A stretch of 64,000 nt of DNA, taken from the NCBI RefSeq assembly GCF_042686175.1, contig NZ_JBHUOR010000008.1, positions 62,001 to 126,000 of the forward strand, written 5' to 3'. The stretch is from Kurthia populi. Its GTDB lineage: Bacteria; Bacillota; Bacilli; Bacillales_A; Planococcaceae. This document shows positions 51,992 to 60,525 of this stretch, piece after piece; the stretch's first letter is position 1; the number at the start of each line of letters is the position of its first letter. Made by a program: the position numbers and the translations under genes. Below the pieces are notes generated by a model. The model had not been told where the DNA came from and did not search any database. It saw nothing but the letters and a program-made list of their open reading frames with translations.

Positions 51992-52736
51992 CGACATGAC
52001 CTCCTAATAGGCTCAACACATTTAAAATGCGTTGGAAAAAGGTTTGACGATGGTCTTCACGGTAAATTTCATTGAAATATTCGCCATCCTTAATGAATAA
52101 CACACGGTCACAGTAACTAGCTGCAATCGGGTCATGTGTCACCATAACGATGGTTGTATTATCTCGTTTATTAATTTTCCCAAGTAACTCAAGCACATCC
52201 TTCGATGAATTTGAATCTAAATTACCTGTTGGTTCATCTGCTAAAATAAGCGTCGGTTTATGAATAAGCGCACGCCCAATCGCTGTTTTTTGCGCCTGAC
52301 CTCCTGAAATTTCATTAGGCAGACGATGTAAAATATCCTCCATGCCTAAATGATGTGCAAGCTCTGCAACGCGAGCTTCCATCTCTTTTACATTCATATT
52401 ATCAAGCGTTAATGGCAACACCATGTTTTCTTCGACATTCAATGTTTGGAGTAAATTAAAATCTTGAAAAATAAAGCCTAATTCTCGACGACGGAAAAAA
52501 GCCAATTCATTTTTTTTCAATGTATGCGGATTGACACCATTGACTAAAATTTCCCCGGCTGTTGGTCGATCAACTGTTGAAATCATATTCAAAAGAGTTG
52601 TTTTACCACTGCCAGATGGCCCCATGACTGCGATAAATTCACCTTTTTCTACTTCGAAGCTTAACTGATTAATCGCACGATGCGTTACTTTGCCCTCATA
52701 TACCTTTGTCACATCATTAATTTCTAAAATCGCCAT
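51963..52736 (-). CDS. BceA-type ABC transporter ATP-binding protein
   Basis: A 257-residue ATPase of the MacB/BceA group. Walker A GPSGSGKT (near 44), Q-loop FIFQDFNLL, signature EISGGQAQKTAIGRAL (an SGGQ signature), Walker B LILADEPTGNLD and the H-loop VMVTHD are all present. The C-terminal 30 residues carry an extension. The ATG at 52734-52736 is preceded by GGAGGGATTTTTA; an upstream GTG lies in that site. The gene pairs with the permease and the adjacent kinase. Confidence 0.93.
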   Translation of the reverse strand: MAILEINDVTKVYEGKVTHRAINQLSFEVEKGEFIAVMGPSGSGKTTLLNMISTVDRPTAGEILVNGVNPHTLKKNELAFFRRRELGFIFQDFNLLQTLNVEENMVLPLTLDNMNVKEMEARVAELAHHLGMEDILHRLPNEISGGQAQKTAIGRALIHKPTLILADEPTGNLDSNSSKDVLELLGKINKRDNTTIVMVTHDPIAASYCDRVLFIKDGEYFNEIYREDHRQTFFQRILNVLSLLGGHVGEFSSVRLS

Positions 52737-52751
52737 TAAAAATCCCTCCAC

Positions 52752-53741
52752 TTATGACAAATTGAATGTCACCGTTACCGTTGTACCAGCGTCAACTGCT
52801 GAATCAATCGTTAATGTATGGCCTAGCTTGTGACAAATCTCGTCTGCTAAATACAGCCCCATACCTGTTGATTCACCAGATTTACGACCATTTTCACCCG
52901 TAAAGAACGCTTTTTTTACACGTTTTAAATCGGTGGACGGAATACCTATCCCTTCATCACGCACATGCAACTTCACTTCATTTGCGGATGTTTCTGTTGT
53001 AATATACACTTTCTTACCCTCTTCAAATGTATACTTCACAGCATTCGTAATAAACTGGCCAATAATAAATTTCATCCATTTCGAATCCGTCATGACGAGC
53101 GTTTCTTCCGCGATCTCGACGTTTGGAAAAACTCGATTCGTAATAAATAAACGTTTGTTTTGATTGACGACTTCCATGACAAGATGTTTCAGATCAACCT
53201 TTTCAATATGCATATCTTCTTCAAATGTATCAAGACGCGCATTCATAAGTACCATTTCAAGCCCATGCTTTAAGCATTCTACTTCTTCTTGTACACCTTT
53301 TTTATCAAGCTCATCTGGATCTTGTAACATCAACTCTAATACGGCAAGCGGTGTCTTCATTTGATGCACCCATTGATTCATAAACTGAAGATGACGATTT
53401 TGCGCTGCATACAATTCCTGCGCTTCAAGCTGATAAATACGATACAATTCATGCACATATTCTTCACTCTGAATTTGCTCAGCCGTTTTCCCAGTTGATT
53501 GGAGTGCATCCTCCATCGTTTTTGGTACTTGTAAAATTTTTTCATAATAGCGTTTACGAATAATATAACGAGTCACCAAAAATGTTCCTGTTAGCATCAA
53601 TGTAATTAAAATCGAATAAATTGCTGTATTCATATCACGGAAACCATCTAGCCAATATAAAACTAAAATAAAACCTACTAGAAAGATTTCAAATATAATA
53701 ATCGATACATGTTCGCGTAAGAACAGCCACACTAATTGCAT
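52752..53741 (-). CDS. BceS-type intramembrane-sensing histidine kinase
   Basis: A 329-residue kinase with two N-terminal helices (about 7-30 and 38-60) and almost no extracellular loop, so it cannot sense ligand itself and in this family relies on the permease. The phospho-accepting histidine is in the DHp motif QWVHQMKTPLAVLEL (about residue 130); the ATP-binding domain shows FITNAVKYT (N box), RDEGIGIPSTD (G1) and GESTGMGLYLADEI (G2). It sits between its regulator and transporter. Confidence 0.92.
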   Translation of the reverse strand: MQLVWLFLREHVSIIIFEIFLVGFILVLYWLDGFRDMNTAIYSILITLMLTGTFLVTRYIIRKRYYEKILQVPKTMEDALQSTGKTAEQIQSEEYVHELYRIYQLEAQELYAAQNRHLQFMNQWVHQMKTPLAVLELMLQDPDELDKKGVQEEVECLKHGLEMVLMNARLDTFEEDMHIEKVDLKHLVMEVVNQNKRLFITNRVFPNVEIAEETLVMTDSKWMKFIIGQFITNAVKYTFEEGKKVYITTETSANEVKLHVRDEGIGIPSTDLKRVKKAFFTGENGRKSGESTGMGLYLADEICHKLGHTLTIDSAVDAGTTVTVTFNLS

Positions 53742-53743
53742 CG

Positions 53744-54448
53744 CTACACTTCCTGACTATTCAGTACGAAACGATAGCCTGCACCTCGTACCGTTTCAAT
53801 GGTTGATAGTACATTGTAATCTGCTAGCTTTTTACGCACGCGTGTCATGTTCACATTTAATGTGTTTTCATCTACAAAAGCTTGGTCATCCCAGAGTTCT
53901 TCAAGTAAGCGTTCACGTGAGACTACCTTTGGCGATTCCCCCATCAATAGCTCCAAAATAACACTTTCTTTCTTTTGTAATGCTAGTTGATCTGTTTTTG
54001 TATGCAGTTCCATGCGTTCTAAATAAAGTGTTAACTGTCCTAACTTAATCGTACGTTCTTCTTGCTTTGCCGCATACTCGCCATATGTACGGCGTAATTG
54101 GCTTTTAATTTTTGCTAGAACAATTTCGTAATGGAATGGTTTTGTAATGAAATCATCGCCACCATTTTCGAGCGCAAAAATTTGATCCATCTCGCCTGAA
54201 CGAGCTGAAATATAAATAATTGGTACCGTCGTAAACTGACGTAGTTGACGACACCAATAAAACCCATCATAAGATGGCAAGTTTATATCAAGCAGTACGA
54301 GATGAGGGTCGAACGCTTTAAATTCTTCAATAATCTGATCGAACATTTCCACTGTTTTCACTTCGTAGTGGTACTTGCGAAGTGTGTCCGCAAGCATATT
54401 TGCGATTTTCGTATCGTCTTCTACGATTAAAATCCGGTGGGTATTCAT
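53744..54448 (-). CDS. BceR-type response regulator (OmpR family)
   Basis: A 234-residue regulator. The receiver has the acidic pair EDD, phospho-acceptor Asp in LVLLDINLPSYDG, Thr/Ser in YISARS and Lys in ITKPFHYE; the C-terminal winged helix (about 140-230) contains ENTLNVNMTRVRKKL and VRGAGYRF. It should activate the bceAB-type genes when the permease-kinase complex detects an antimicrobial peptide. It starts 22 bases after the lplA stop, so it may be read with lplA or from a promoter inside lplA. Confidence 0.93.
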   Translation of the reverse strand: MNTHRILIVEDDTKIANMLADTLRKYHYEVKTVEMFDQIIEEFKAFDPHLVLLDINLPSYDGFYWCRQLRQFTTVPIIYISARSGEMDQIFALENGGDDFITKPFHYEIVLAKIKSQLRRTYGEYAAKQEERTIKLGQLTLYLERMELHTKTDQLALQKKESVILELLMGESPKVVSRERLLEELWDDQAFVDENTLNVNMTRVRKKLADYNVLSTIETVRGAGYRFVLNSQEV

Positions 54449-54469
54449 CGATTCTCCCCTCCATTTCTG

Positions 54470-55462
54470 TTAATACATTAATTCAACAAAATCTTCTAAT
54501 GATGTACCACCAAAATAGCGCGGTACATCGATTTCTTTTAACGCCTCAATAATCGATTCTTTTTCATAGCGTTTTCCTACTAAGGCCTCTTCAATGTCCT
54601 TCATATCGCCAATCCCGAAAAAGTCCCCAAAGATATGGACGTCTTGCATGATACCTTTGTTCACAGTTAAGCGTAAATCGATAAAGCCCGATGCAAATTT
54701 TTTCGAACGTTGAATGTTGAATTTTGGTGATTTACCGTAATTCCATTCCCATTTTTGATAACGTTCTTCCGAAATTTTATGGATTGCAGCCCAGTCTTCA
54801 TCTGTTAAATCATAGTATTTTACATTATCTAAGCCACCGAAAATTGATTTTAAAATTTCTAATCGGAAATCTTCAACTGTCATCGATTTATCTTCTAACA
54901 TTTCTATCACATTCGTTACACGTGAACGTACAGATTTAATCCCTTTTGACTCGATCTTTTCTTTTTTCGGACGTAGCGCATTTACGACTTCGTCAATATT
55001 TGCATCAAACATTAATGTGCCATGGCTAAACATACGACCGTTTTTTGAAAACATTGCATTACCTGAAATTTTACGACCATTTGCTAAAATATCATTACGA
55101 CCAGAAAGCTCTGAATCAATGCCCATATTTTTAAGTGCATCTACTACAGGTTGCGTGAATTTTTTAAAGTTTTGGAAGTTGTCACCGTCGTCAACTGTTA
55201 AAAAGCTAAAGTTTAAATTTCCTAAATCGTGATAAACTGCACCGCCGCCTGATAAGCGACGCACAACAATAATTTCTTTTTCATCTACATAGTCTGTATT
55301 GATTTCCTCAACTGTATTTTGATTACGACCAATGATGATTGATGGCTGGTTAATATAGAAAAGTAATAATCCCTCATCAACATTTAAATTATTTAATGCA
55401 TACTCCTCAATTGCTAAGTTAATACGTGGGTCATGAATGCCCTTATTATCAATGAATAACAT
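54470..55462 (-). CDS. lplA: Lipoate-protein ligase A (LplJ-like)
   Basis: A 330-residue ATP-dependent ligase attaching free lipoate to E2 or GcvH proteins. The signature RRLSGGGAVYHDLGNLNFSF (about residues 70-89), SGRNDILANGRKISGNA and MFSHGTLMFD are characteristic; a C-terminal accessory domain (about 245-330) is present. In B. subtilis the orthologue lplJ (yhfJ) is likewise next to yhfH. GGAGGATTTATTCC precedes the ATG. Confidence 0.93.
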   Translation of the reverse strand: MLFIDNKGIHDPRINLAIEEYALNNLNVDEGLLLFYINQPSIIIGRNQNTVEEINTDYVDEKEIIVVRRLSGGGAVYHDLGNLNFSFLTVDDGDNFQNFKKFTQPVVDALKNMGIDSELSGRNDILANGRKISGNAMFSKNGRMFSHGTLMFDANIDEVVNALRPKKEKIESKGIKSVRSRVTNVIEMLEDKSMTVEDFRLEILKSIFGGLDNVKYYDLTDEDWAAIHKISEERYQKWEWNYGKSPKFNIQRSKKFASGFIDLRLTVNKGIMQDVHIFGDFFGIGDMKDIEEALVGKRYEKESIIEALKEIDVPRYFGGTSLEDFVELMY

Positions 55463-55516
55463 GGAATAAATCCTCCCTTTTTCGTTCTATAAATATTTTA
55501 ACTTAAATTTGATTTT

Positions 55517-55546
55517 TTGTATTGACTTTTAATCTTCTGTTATAAT
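55517..55546 (+). promoter_or_regulatory. Probable yhfH promoter
   Basis: TTGTAT (55517-55522) and a perfect TATAAT (55541-55546) are 18 bases apart on the plus strand. TTGACT at 55522 is a better -35 word but only 13 bases away. Confidence 0.5.
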
Positions 55547-55599
55547 ACAATAAGTAACAACAAATCAGTAATATAACAGATTGAAGGAGGAGAATGAAT

Positions 55600-55725
55600 A
55601 TGTTAGAAAACGTAGTAGAATTTTTCAAAAACTTACCAGCTAAGAATTGTGCAGAATGTGGTGAAAAAATTGAGGAACAAAGTGAGTGCTACTCTAACAC
55701 TTGCGAAAAATGCAATTCTCTATAA
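55600..55725 (+). CDS. YhfH family small zinc-ribbon-like protein
   Basis: A 41-residue protein, MLENVVEFFKNLPAKNCAEC at the start, with four cysteines in two Cys-X-X-Cys pairs (C17/C20 and C35/C38) and one more (C30) between, as in the YhfH family of Bacillales. It could hold one zinc ion. Function is unknown. The ATG at 55600 has AGGAGGAGAATGAAT before it, one of the strongest ribosome sites in the window. It is divergent from lplA, the same partner as in B. subtilis, and has its own terminator. Confidence 0.87.
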   Translation: MLENVVEFFKNLPAKNCAECGEKIEEQSECYSNTCEKCNSL

Positions 55726-55837
55726 ACCTTAATCACTGACTATTACTGTATTAATCGCTACCCCAATGGCTATTAATACTCTCATTCATAATTTGTCGTT
55801 TAAATACTTTATGAATCTATAATTAAATCGCTTAACG

Positions 55838-55874
55838 AAAAGAGGACACGCCCCCAACGTGTCCTCTTTTTTTT
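55838..55874 (+). terminator. yhfH terminator
   Basis: A 13-bp perfect stem AAAAGAGGACACG/CGTGTCCTCTTTT with a 7-base loop and a T-run, 112 bases after the yhfH stop. Confidence 0.9.
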
Positions 55875-55940
55875 CGTAGTAATACAGTTTTATGCTTTTT
55901 TCACTGCTAACTCTACTGTTCTTTACTATTAATTAAGACG

Positions 55941-55973
55941 TATAAAAAAAGAACTGTAGTAGCACAGTTCTTT
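55941..55973 (-). terminator. Terminator of the lipoprotein-two-component operon
   Basis: The stem AAAGAACTG/CAGTTCTTT with an 8-base loop and a T-run on the minus strand. The promoter-proximal arm overlaps the kinase stop codon. Confidence 0.85.
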
Positions 55974-57366
55974 ACATGTCTTCAAACGCATATAGTGGCA
56001 AATATAATGTCACTGTTGTCCCTTTGCCAACTATACTGTCGATTTTCCATGATCCATGATGCACTTTTATTAATTGATCAACAATCGAAAGGCCAAGACC
56101 ACTGCCGCCATCACTACGACTTCGCGCCTTATTCACACGATAAAATCGCTCTGAAACATATGGTAAATCTTTTGCTGGTATCCCTATTCCATAATCTTTT
56201 ACTTGTAACTTCGCCGTCTTTCCTTCTCTACAAGCAGAAACAAATACAGTTGTTCCAGCATCTGAGTAGCGAATCGCATTTTCAATCAAATTAACAACGA
56301 TTTGTTTCAACTTTTCTTCATCCGCTTCAACAATTAGTTCTTCATCAGCCTCTACAACGATCCTCATTTGCTTAACCTGCGCTCGCTGCTCTGCTAACGC
56401 TGTCGCCTCGCGTAACGACTCGGCCAATACAAGTGGCATCAGTTCGATTTTTTCGATTTGCTCTGCACGAGACAATTGTAATAATTCTGTTGTTAGTTTT
56501 TCCATACGTTCCGCTTCTCTCGCTATTAACCCCAGTTTTTCATCACAATCTTCTTTCGGAATAAGTCCGTTCGCTAGTGCTTCACTATAGCCTTTAATAT
56601 AGCTAATTGGTGTCCTAAGCTCATGTGAGACATTTGCCAAAAATTCTTTTTGTTGCTCATCACTTTTTTGAATAGAGGTAGCCATTTCATTAAACGTCTG
56701 TGATAACTGACCAATCTCATCCTTCGATGTCACTTTTACACGTGTTGTGTAATCACCATGAGCCATATCATGTGACGCCTTTTGCAAGCGTTTAAGCGGC
56801 TTCATAATAACTCCAATACCTTTTATTGTAATAAAGGTCATAAAGGCTAAGAAAAGCAATGCTGCAATTATAATGAGTGTAATATCTTTCGAGGCTAGTT
56901 CTGTAATCTTTTCGAGCGGAAAATATAAATATAAAATTCCTTCTAGTCGTTCATTATCAACAAGTGGCACAACAACTGAAATTAATTGTCGATCAAAGCG
57001 TTTCTCATAACCTTGCTTCGTCACTGTATTCCCTTGCAATAATTGCTGCCTTTCTTCCGGTCCAATGAGTGTATCGTATTCTATATCAAACGGCACACAA
57101 GCACTTAGCTCACGTGGATTTCGTACTGCAAAAACATTTATATTTGAATACATATTATAACGGTCAACTGCTTCTACAAAATCATCTGCTACTTTACCGC
57201 CGTCATACATCCCAGTGAGTTTGGTTCCAACTTCAATCATAGATTGCTTTGTATCTTGCACGTATAAACGCTCATATAAAAAATTAGTTAAGGCGTACAT
57301 AAAAAATACTGTAAATACTAAAAAAGAAACGACTAACAGCCAAATTTTTGTCGATAGCTTTTTCAT
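55972..57366 (-). CDS. Sensor histidine kinase with extracytoplasmic domain (PhoR/ResE-like)
   Basis: A 464-residue membrane kinase: helix 1 (about 8-30), an extracellular sensor loop of about 130 residues, helix 2 (about 160-182), HAMP (about 183-235, GVIMKPLKRLQKASHDMAHG), DHp with the phospho-histidine in VSHELRTPISYIKGYSEA (near 247), and an ATP domain with NLIENAIRYSD, VKDYGIGIP and GGSGLGLSIV. The start overlaps the regulator stop by 1 base. The sensed signal is unknown; the lipoprotein encoded first in the operon is a possible partner. Confidence 0.92.
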   Translation of the reverse strand: MKKLSTKIWLLVVSFLVFTVFFMYALTNFLYERLYVQDTKQSMIEVGTKLTGMYDGGKVADDFVEAVDRYNMYSNINVFAVRNPRELSACVPFDIEYDTLIGPEERQQLLQGNTVTKQGYEKRFDRQLISVVVPLVDNERLEGILYLYFPLEKITELASKDITLIIIAALLFLAFMTFITIKGIGVIMKPLKRLQKASHDMAHGDYTTRVKVTSKDEIGQLSQTFNEMATSIQKSDEQQKEFLANVSHELRTPISYIKGYSEALANGLIPKEDCDEKLGLIAREAERMEKLTTELLQLSRAEQIEKIELMPLVLAESLREATALAEQRAQVKQMRIVVEADEELIVEADEEKLKQIVVNLIENAIRYSDAGTTVFVSACREGKTAKLQVKDYGIGIPAKDLPYVSERFYRVNKARSRSDGGSGLGLSIVDQLIKVHHGSWKIDSIVGKGTTVTLYLPLYAFEDM

Positions 57367-58043
57367 TATTGGTCACATCCAAAGCGATAGCCTATTCCCC
57401 AAACAGTTTGAATATATCTACTTGCAATCTTTCCTAATTTTAAGCGTAATGTTTTGATATGTGTATCAACTGTACGTGTACCACCTTCATAATCATGCGA
57501 CCATATTTGTGTTAATAATTGTTCACGTGTATAAACGATATTCGGATGTTTCATAAATAAATGTAGCAAATCAAACTCTTTCATCGTAAGCGACACGCGC
57601 TTCCCATCATAGGTTACTTTACGCGCAATTTCATCAAGTATAAGTTTTTCATAATGTATATTCGATGAGGTCTGGTGTATAGCGCCTGCACGACGTAATA
57701 CCGCTTCGATACGTGCTACTAATTCTTCTCCGCTAAACGGTTTGACAATATAGTCATCTCCACCAAGACGCAAGCCATGAACTTTATCCTCATTTGCATC
57801 TTTTGCTGTTAAAAAAATAATGGGTACATTCGATATCTCCCGAATCTCTGCACACACCTCAAAACCATCTTTTCCAGGCATCATCACATCAAGTAGCACA
57901 AGATCGATATCTAATTGTGCCAATAAATCAAGCGCTTCTTGACCATTTGATGCCTCGTATGTTTTTAGGCGATCTTTCTGTAGCATAATGCGTACAAGCT
58001 CTCGCATTGGTTGTTCATCGTCTACAATTAAAATCGTCGTCAT
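57366..58043 (-). CDS. OmpR/PhoB-family response regulator
   Basis: A 225-residue regulator. The receiver (1-120) has DDEQ, phospho-acceptor Asp in LVLLDVMMPGKDG, Thr in FLTAKD and Lys in IVKPFSGEE. The winged-helix DNA-binding domain (about 130-225) has TMKEFDLLHLFMKH, GGTRTVDTHIKTLRLKL and TVWGIGYRF. Its ATG follows the lipoprotein stop codon directly (TAG then ATG), which argues strongly for one operon. Target genes unknown. Confidence 0.93.
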   Translation of the reverse strand: MTTILIVDDEQPMRELVRIMLQKDRLKTYEASNGQEALDLLAQLDIDLVLLDVMMPGKDGFEVCAEIREISNVPIIFLTAKDANEDKVHGLRLGGDDYIVKPFSGEELVARIEAVLRRAGAIHQTSSNIHYEKLILDEIARKVTYDGKRVSLTMKEFDLLHLFMKHPNIVYTREQLLTQIWSHDYEGGTRTVDTHIKTLRLKLGKIASRYIQTVWGIGYRFGCDQ

Positions 58044-58994
58044 CTACTTTTCCCTCACTAACAATTGAAATGGTCCAGTACCAACTGTTTGGCTACGCTC
58101 TACTTCTGTCCCGTTTGTCCAATAAATTTTATGATCATCATACCCTGCCACAATAATATGTCCTGAAAAGCTTGCAAGTGTAAATGGATTTGCGCCAACT
58201 TCCTTACTTGAAATCTCTTTACCGTCTGTATCTAGCTTATGCAGCACATTCTCGCCATGACTCAATACATAAATCGCATTATTATCCTTTAAGAAAGCAA
58301 TCGGCATCATTGGTAGTTTCACTTTTTTTAGCATATCACCTGTTTTAATATTAAGTCTTACTACATTGTCATTTGGTGTACTGCCTGAACCATGTCCACC
58401 AATCCATAATTCATTATTAACAACTACTAGACCATTAGATGACGCTGGAATTTTCCATTCATGCTGTTTTTGAAGTGTTTTTGCGTCTAATACACTCAAC
58501 ATTGTATCTTTAAAATTCACGACAAATAATTGATGGTTATACCGTATCATCGACATCGGATACTTTCCTACCTTTTGCGTTGAACGCTCTTGACCGTTTT
58601 CATCATATGCGGATACTGTATTAGTCCAGCTATTCGCTAAATAAACAAGCTTCGTCTGCTCATCATAAAGCGCATTTGTAGTCCCTTCACCTGTTTCTAT
58701 TTCAGTTACTCTTTTCCCTGTACTTAATTGAAAAATATCAGCATGTTCTAGGTCATGACCATATAATAAAATGCGGTCATCGCCAATCAATGTCGCGCCA
58801 CTATAAGCTTCTGCAAGTGGCCATACCGCAAGCTGCTTCCCCTTTGAATCAATAAAATCAATCGAGGGCTCTTGAATATTCACTGATGCAATAAAATCTG
58901 TTTGTGTATCAATCTCTGAATATGCAGAATGATTGCACGCCACAAGCAAACTGCTAAGAAACATTATTCCAAGTAATTTAAACCGCACAATCAT
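58044..58994 (-). CDS. Beta-propeller lipoprotein
   Basis: A 316-residue exported lipoprotein. The signal peptide ends in lipobox LLVAC with Cys20. The mature part is almost all beta, with repeated blade-like units (ILLYGHDLEHADIFQLSTGK, LVYLANSWTNTVSAYDENGQ, LFVVNFKDTMLSVLDAKTLQ, LWIGGHGSGS followed by VVRLNIKTGD), as in YncE-like or quinoprotein-type seven-bladed propellers. No catalytic residues are recognisable. It is the first gene of an operon with a response regulator and kinase, so it may present a ligand to the kinase or report on cell-surface state. Confidence 0.85.
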   Translation of the reverse strand: MIVRFKLLGIMFLSSLLVACNHSAYSEIDTQTDFIASVNIQEPSIDFIDSKGKQLAVWPLAEAYSGATLIGDDRILLYGHDLEHADIFQLSTGKRVTEIETGEGTTNALYDEQTKLVYLANSWTNTVSAYDENGQERSTQKVGKYPMSMIRYNHQLFVVNFKDTMLSVLDAKTLQKQHEWKIPASSNGLVVVNNELWIGGHGSGSTPNDNVVRLNIKTGDMLKKVKLPMMPIAFLKDNNAIYVLSHGENVLHKLDTDGKEISSKEVGANPFTLASFSGHIIVAGYDDHKIYWTNGTEVERSQTVGTGPFQLLVREK

Positions 58995-59049
58995 TCCTCC
59001 CTTTCCTTTATTGTAACGAATCGTTGTGAAATGTCTGTGAACTATTAGA

Positions 59050-59085
59050 GAAAAATAAAAGAGGCTCGCCTAAGCTTGCCTCTTT
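59050..59085 (-). terminator. Terminator of the hem operon
   Basis: The stem AAAGAGGC/GCCTCTTT plus a partial inner pairing, with TTTTATTTTT after it on the minus strand, 7 bases after the cgoX stop. Confidence 0.82.
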
Positions 59086-59092
59086 CTATCAT

Positions 59093-60514
59093 TTATTTAA
59101 ATAACTCATCTAATAATTCTTCTGCACTCTTCATTCCTTGCTCAATGCACTTTGGCAAGGAAATGCCTTCATAAGAATTACCCGCAAGGCGAACAGTTGG
59201 AAACGCCTCATAGAGTTCTTTTTTCGCATGCTTAATTCGGTCAATGTGGCCGATTGTATATTGTGGCATAGAATCTTTCCATCTCGATACAACCGTTTCA
59301 ACTGGCTGCTCTGTTACACCAGACAATTGCTTCAAATCCTCAATAACTGTTTTTTCAATTTCGCTATCCGATAATTCAACAATGGCAGCATCACCCGTGC
59401 GACCGATATAACAATTCAGTAATGTATATCCTTTTGGCGCAATATGCGGGAATTTCATCGTTTCATTTGTAACGGATGTTAACGAATAATCGCTATTACG
59501 TGACATATAAACATCAGTACCATCAAACTCTGGTAACGTCTCGTCTTTAAAAATCATCGAAACAGAAGCTACTGTATTGGATGGAATACTTTTTAAATCT
59601 TGTAATAATTGTTGCTCGCTAAAAAGTTTTTGTGCTGCCTGGTGAGGCGTCGCAATAACGACCCCATCTACTAACAGCTTTGATTTATTATTGAGCGCTA
59701 AACAAACACGGTCGTTTGATTTCTTAATTGATTGCACACGTACACCCTTCATTAGCTGACCATTAAATGCATCTGCAAGAGCATCAACGATAATATCCAT
59801 TCCATTTGTAAATGTTTGCACAGAAAAAGCATTATGCTCCTCTGTAAATGTACGTGGATCCATTGATGTTAACTCACGGCGCATTCCTCGCATGACACTT
59901 CCCGTTTCCTGCTCATATTGTAGCAAGGTTGGTAATGTCGCTTGAAGGCTTAGCTCGTCGATGTCGCCAGAAAACACACCCGATAGAAAAGGCTCTATTA
60001 AGTTTTGTACAAATTCTTCGCCAAAACGTCGGCGCATAAATTTCCCGAGAGATTGATCCCCATCAATTCTGCTCGGTGGTAGAATCCAATCTGCTGTAGC
60101 TCGTACTTTTCCGCTCCACGACACCAAGTTCGATGCCATAAATGGTTTGATTTGTGTTGGAATCCCTAGAATAGTGTTCTTTGGGACTGGCTGCAGTTCT
60201 TTGTTGTTCACCGCAATATATGTTTTTGCATTCGCTGTTTGTACTAGGTCATGATCAATCCCTAATTTTGTCGCTAAATCTAAAACAGTATGGTTGCGGT
60301 CAATAAAAGAATCTGGCCCGCGTTCAATTATAAAACCATCCTTGCGTAGCGTTTGAAGTTTCCCACCTAAACGATGAGAACCTTCTAATAATACGATTTC
60401 TAATGGATAGTGATGTAATTTCGCCTGTTCCTGCAAATAGAACGCTGCCGATAAACCGGTGATTCCGCCACCGATTATGGCTACCCTTCGCGTATTGTCA
60501 GTCACATGTATCAT
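59093..60514 (-). CDS. cgoX: CgoX (HemY), coproporphyrinogen III oxidase
   Basis: A 473-residue FAD enzyme that in Gram-positives oxidises coproporphyrinogen III to coproporphyrin III. The FAD loop VAIIGGGITGLSAAFYL, SHRLGGKLQTLRKDGFIIERGPDSF and the C-terminal RLAGNSYEGISLPKCIEQG are present. The start is uncertain: ATG at 60514 with AGGA 9 bases upstream is used here, while GTG at 60505 (MTDNTRRV) would match the B. subtilis length better. It is the last gene of the hem operon. Confidence 0.92.
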   Translation of the reverse strand: MIHVTDNTRRVAIIGGGITGLSAAFYLQEQAKLHHYPLEIVLLEGSHRLGGKLQTLRKDGFIIERGPDSFIDRNHTVLDLATKLGIDHDLVQTANAKTYIAVNNKELQPVPKNTILGIPTQIKPFMASNLVSWSGKVRATADWILPPSRIDGDQSLGKFMRRRFGEEFVQNLIEPFLSGVFSGDIDELSLQATLPTLLQYEQETGSVMRGMRRELTSMDPRTFTEEHNAFSVQTFTNGMDIIVDALADAFNGQLMKGVRVQSIKKSNDRVCLALNNKSKLLVDGVVIATPHQAAQKLFSEQQLLQDLKSIPSNTVASVSMIFKDETLPEFDGTDVYMSRNSDYSLTSVTNETMKFPHIAPKGYTLLNCYIGRTGDAAIVELSDSEIEKTVIEDLKQLSGVTEQPVETVVSRWKDSMPQYTIGHIDRIKHAKKELYEAFPTVRLAGNSYEGISLPKCIEQGMKSAEELLDELFK

Positions 60515-60525
60515 CACTTTCTATC

